Of a stretch of 5,211 bases of DNA, positions 4,896-5,211 are shown piece after piece. Under the pieces are notes generated by a model. It was not told where the DNA came from, searched no databases, and saw only the letters and a program-made list of their open reading frames with translations. The DNA comes from an uncultured Rhodospirillales bacterium. GTDB taxonomy: Bacteria > Pseudomonadota > Alphaproteobacteria > Rhodospirillales > Defluviicoccaceae. The DNA lies in NCBI GenBank assembly GCA_937127205.1, contig CAKZLS010000227.1, positions 1 to 5,211 of the forward strand, in the 5' to 3' direction. Position 1 is the first letter of the stretch. The number at the start of each line of letters is the position of its first letter. The translations under genes and the position numbers were made by a program.

Positions 4896-5211
4896 GTGAG
4901 ATCCGCTTTATTGGCTGTCGTGCTTTCGTTGTTTTTCGGCCCATCGCTAGCACGGGCGGTGGAGGCCGAATTCTTGTCTTCCAGCACCGCCGATCTGGAC
5001 AATCCGCACGATGTTAAGCTGTCGCCGAATGGGAAATGGCTGTTCGTCTCGGACGTGGGCAACGACCGCGTGGTCATCCTGGATGCGGAAAGCCTAAAGC
5101 TAATCGGCCATTTCGGTGCCGATCATCAGGACGGCACTCATGACGTGGATTTCGACGAGCAGGGCCGGCTTTTGGTGGCCGACACGCACAATCACCGCAT
5201 CACCATCTATG
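4896..5211 (+). CDS. Exported NHL-repeat beta-propeller protein, N-terminal part
   Basis: An open frame starts at GTG 4896 and runs off the right edge, giving 105 residues. The start is supported by GAGGT at 4885-4889 with 6-base spacing and by an in-frame TGA at 4890-4892 immediately upstream. Residues 1-21 form a Sec signal peptide: Arg2, a hydrophobic run 4-15, and an ARA cleavage site at 19-21. Two NHL-type blade repeats follow: NPHDVKLSPNGKWLFVSD (36-53) with GNDRVVILD (55-63), then HDVDFDEQGRLLVADTHNHR (82-101) with ITIY at 102-105. The full protein probably has several more blades. NHL propellers in exported bacterial proteins bind ligands or other proteins, and some related propellers are enzymes such as lyases or lactonases; the visible part cannot tell which. 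It is transcribed away from the DUF4864 gene, so shared regulation is possible but not shown. Confidence 0.8.
   Translation, partial: MRSALLAVVLSLFFGPSLARAVEAEFLSSSTADLDNPHDVKLSPNGKWLFVSDVGNDRVVILDAESLKLIGHFGADHQDGTHDVDFDEQGRLLVADTHNHRITIY

Noticed and set aside
4835..5077. 80-codon minus-strand frame across the NHL gene start
   Set aside because: It is antisense to the signal peptide and first NHL blade, and the plus-strand frame has the ribosome site and motifs.
1..5211. A novel defence, mobile or biosynthetic system
   Set aside because: Every gene belongs to a known housekeeping or small conserved family, base composition looks even, and there are no transposases, integrases, repeats in array or toxin-antitoxin-like pairs.

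Overview
The window reads as a stretch of ordinary GC-rich bacterial chromosome, most likely from an alphaproteobacterium. That assignment is an inference from the pccB-pccA style of propionyl-CoA carboxylase, the exported DUF4864 protein and the general codon use; no rRNA or marker gene is present to test it. I see no mobile element, CRISPR array, tRNA or phage gene. Genes are tightly packed and all look intact except the two cut by the window edges.

Layout. (1) Bases 1-2459, plus strand: the 3' end of a carboxyltransferase (beta) subunit gene, then, 15 bases later, a complete biotin carboxylase/biotin carrier (alpha) subunit gene. Together they encode a biotin-dependent acyl-CoA carboxylase, best read as propionyl-CoA carboxylase (PccB, PccA), which makes methylmalonyl-CoA from propionyl-CoA. 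(2) Bases 2460-2527: a short tail-to-tail gap with a 10-bp hairpin that may end transcription from both sides. (3) Bases 2528-3674, minus strand: msrB then msrA (in transcription order), 13 bases apart. Both methionine sulfoxide reductases carry export signals, twin-arginine type on MsrB and Sec type on MsrA, so the pair should repair oxidised methionine in the periplasm. (4) Bases 3787-4736, minus strand: a small exported DUF4864 protein and a CIA30-domain protein whose start codon overlaps the DUF4864 stop codon (ATGA). These lie upstream of msrB on the same strand with a 112-base gap, so they may or may not share a transcript with it. (5) Bases 4737-4895: a divergent intergenic region with three short inverted repeats. 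(6) From 4896 to the right edge, plus strand: the start of an exported NHL-repeat (beta-propeller) protein, cut by the window end.

The carboxylase genes form one metabolic unit. The msr pair forms a second unit, for oxidative-damage repair outside the cytoplasm. The DUF4864/CIA30 pair and the NHL protein have no firm function, and their link to the msr genes is only by position. I found nothing that looks like a new multi-gene system; the most open points are the translationally coupled DUF4864-CIA30 pair and the inverted repeats in front of the NHL gene.
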